A DNA stretch of 64,000 nucleotides from Anaeromyxobacter terrae. Its GTDB lineage: Bacteria; Myxococcota; Myxococcia; Myxococcales; Anaeromyxobacteraceae. Position numbers and translations under genes: made by a program. Positions 63,691 through 64,000 of the stretch are shown one piece after another. Positions within the stretch are counted from its first letter, which is position 1. Every line of letters begins with the position of its first letter. The stretch spans positions 23,978 through 87,977 of the forward strand of contig NZ_JALCYY010000019.1 in the NCBI RefSeq assembly GCF_022690685.1. The letters run 5' to 3'. The notes beneath the pieces are model-generated. The model was not told the DNA's origin and ran no database searches. It saw nothing but the letters and a program-made list of their open reading frames with translations.

Positions 63691-64000
63691 ATGGAGGGCA
63701 CGGGCCAGACCGGGCGCTTGCTCGTCGCGGCGCTCGCGCTCGCCGCCTGCGCGAAGGGCGCTCCCGAGCCGCTCCGCGCCCACGGGACGGTCGAGGCGCG
63801 CGAGGTGCGGGTCGCCTCGCGGGCGAGTGGCAGGGTGGCGAACGTCCTCGTGGACGAGGGTGACCACGTCCGGGCGGGCGCGCCGCTGGTCGAGCTGGAC
63901 CTGTCGGAGCTGGAGGCGCAGCGCGCGGAGGCGCAGGCCGCCGCCCGCGGCGCGGCGGCCCGGGAGCGCGCGCTGCTGTCGGGGCAGCCGCAGGACGTCG
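63691..64000 (+). CDS. HlyD/RND-type periplasmic adaptor lipoprotein (C-terminus beyond window edge)
   Basis: 103 residues visible; GAGGAGGAG before the ATG. The signal peptide ends LALAAC, a lipobox. The biotinyl-lipoyl-like domain starts [20 protein letters not shown] and [20 protein letters not shown], followed by the first coiled-coil helix ([16 protein letters not shown]). It belongs to periplasmic adaptors of ABC or RND exporters, so its transporter probably lies just past the right edge. Divergent from the Lol-like operon, 296 bases between starts. Confidence 0.88.
   Translation, partial: MEGTGQTGRLLVAALALAACAKGAPEPLRAHGTVEAREVRVASRASGRVANVLVDEGDHVRAGAPLVELDLSELEAQRAEAQAAARGAAARERALLSGQPQDV

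Overview
The window is very GC-rich (about 70% by eye) and reads like a chromosome segment of a myxobacterium, most like Anaeromyxobacter. Pointers are a TIGR04563-type small protein, a MYXO-CTERM-like tail and a MopE-type metal-binding motif on one secreted protein, an NrfHA ammonifying nitrite reductase, many secreted or outer-membrane proteins, and dense third-position G/C coding. I see no rRNA, tRNA, CRISPR array, insertion sequence, prophage or plasmid origin. The genus is an inference from these traits.

Layout. 1-10 kb: edge-truncated repeat lipoprotein, NERD-type helicase, a small operon (TPR-like protein, phosphatase relative that has lost its active-site loop, ppGpp-hydrolase-like HD protein), BsuPI-like lipoprotein, trypsin-like protease, and nrfHA. 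10-17 kb: secreted LamG protein, UshA-like nucleotidase, barrel-like protein, W/Y-rich secreted protein and a degenerate histidine-kinase ATPase domain. 17-33 kb: mixed metabolic genes (lactonase-like propeller, EamA exporter, TAXI receptor, lipase-like hydrolase, SDR/VOC pair, bactofilin-like membrane protein, F420-type reductase, ECF sigma factor with two VOC genes, NDH-2, histidine phosphatase). 33-48 kb: GerW-like protein, polyphosphate kinase, a two-piece LigD (polymerase and ligase genes divergent), FIST sensor, methyltransferase, NifX-like protein, an operon of two rhodaneses plus a chemoreceptor, a THEP1-like NTPase, a short sigma factor, an MqsA-like antitoxin without a toxin, and a cold-shock protein. 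48-56.5 kb: one 2762-residue cyclic beta-1,2-glucan synthase. 56.6-63.4 kb: small stress-type proteins, then a translationally coupled operon with LolA-like carrier, two FtsX-type permeases, ATPase and outer-membrane barrel. The right edge starts an HlyD-type adaptor gene.

How genes work together. NrfH passes quinol electrons to NrfA for nitrite-to-ammonium reduction. The five-gene Lol-like operon has a component for every envelope layer and probably moves a lipid or lipoprotein outward. LigD polymerase and ligase together form an end-joining kit, but no Ku gene is in view. Polyphosphate kinase and the ppGpp-hydrolase-like protein suggest stress physiology.

A recurrent theme is decay. Two short gene scars match intact genes in the same window (a NERD-helicase fragment at 16435-16529 and an NDH-2 fragment at 25166-25234). 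There is a lone propeller-blade remnant, and several proteins keep their fold but lack catalytic residues: the CDKN3-like phosphatase, the thioredoxin-like protein, the second rhodanese domain, the kinase ATPase domain and the metallo-beta-lactamase-like protein. I did not find a clearly new multi-gene system. The best leads are the loop-deleted phosphatase in its signalling operon, the Lol-like barrel operon, the divergent split LigD, the CX2CH NrfA and several perfect inverted repeats upstream of single genes.
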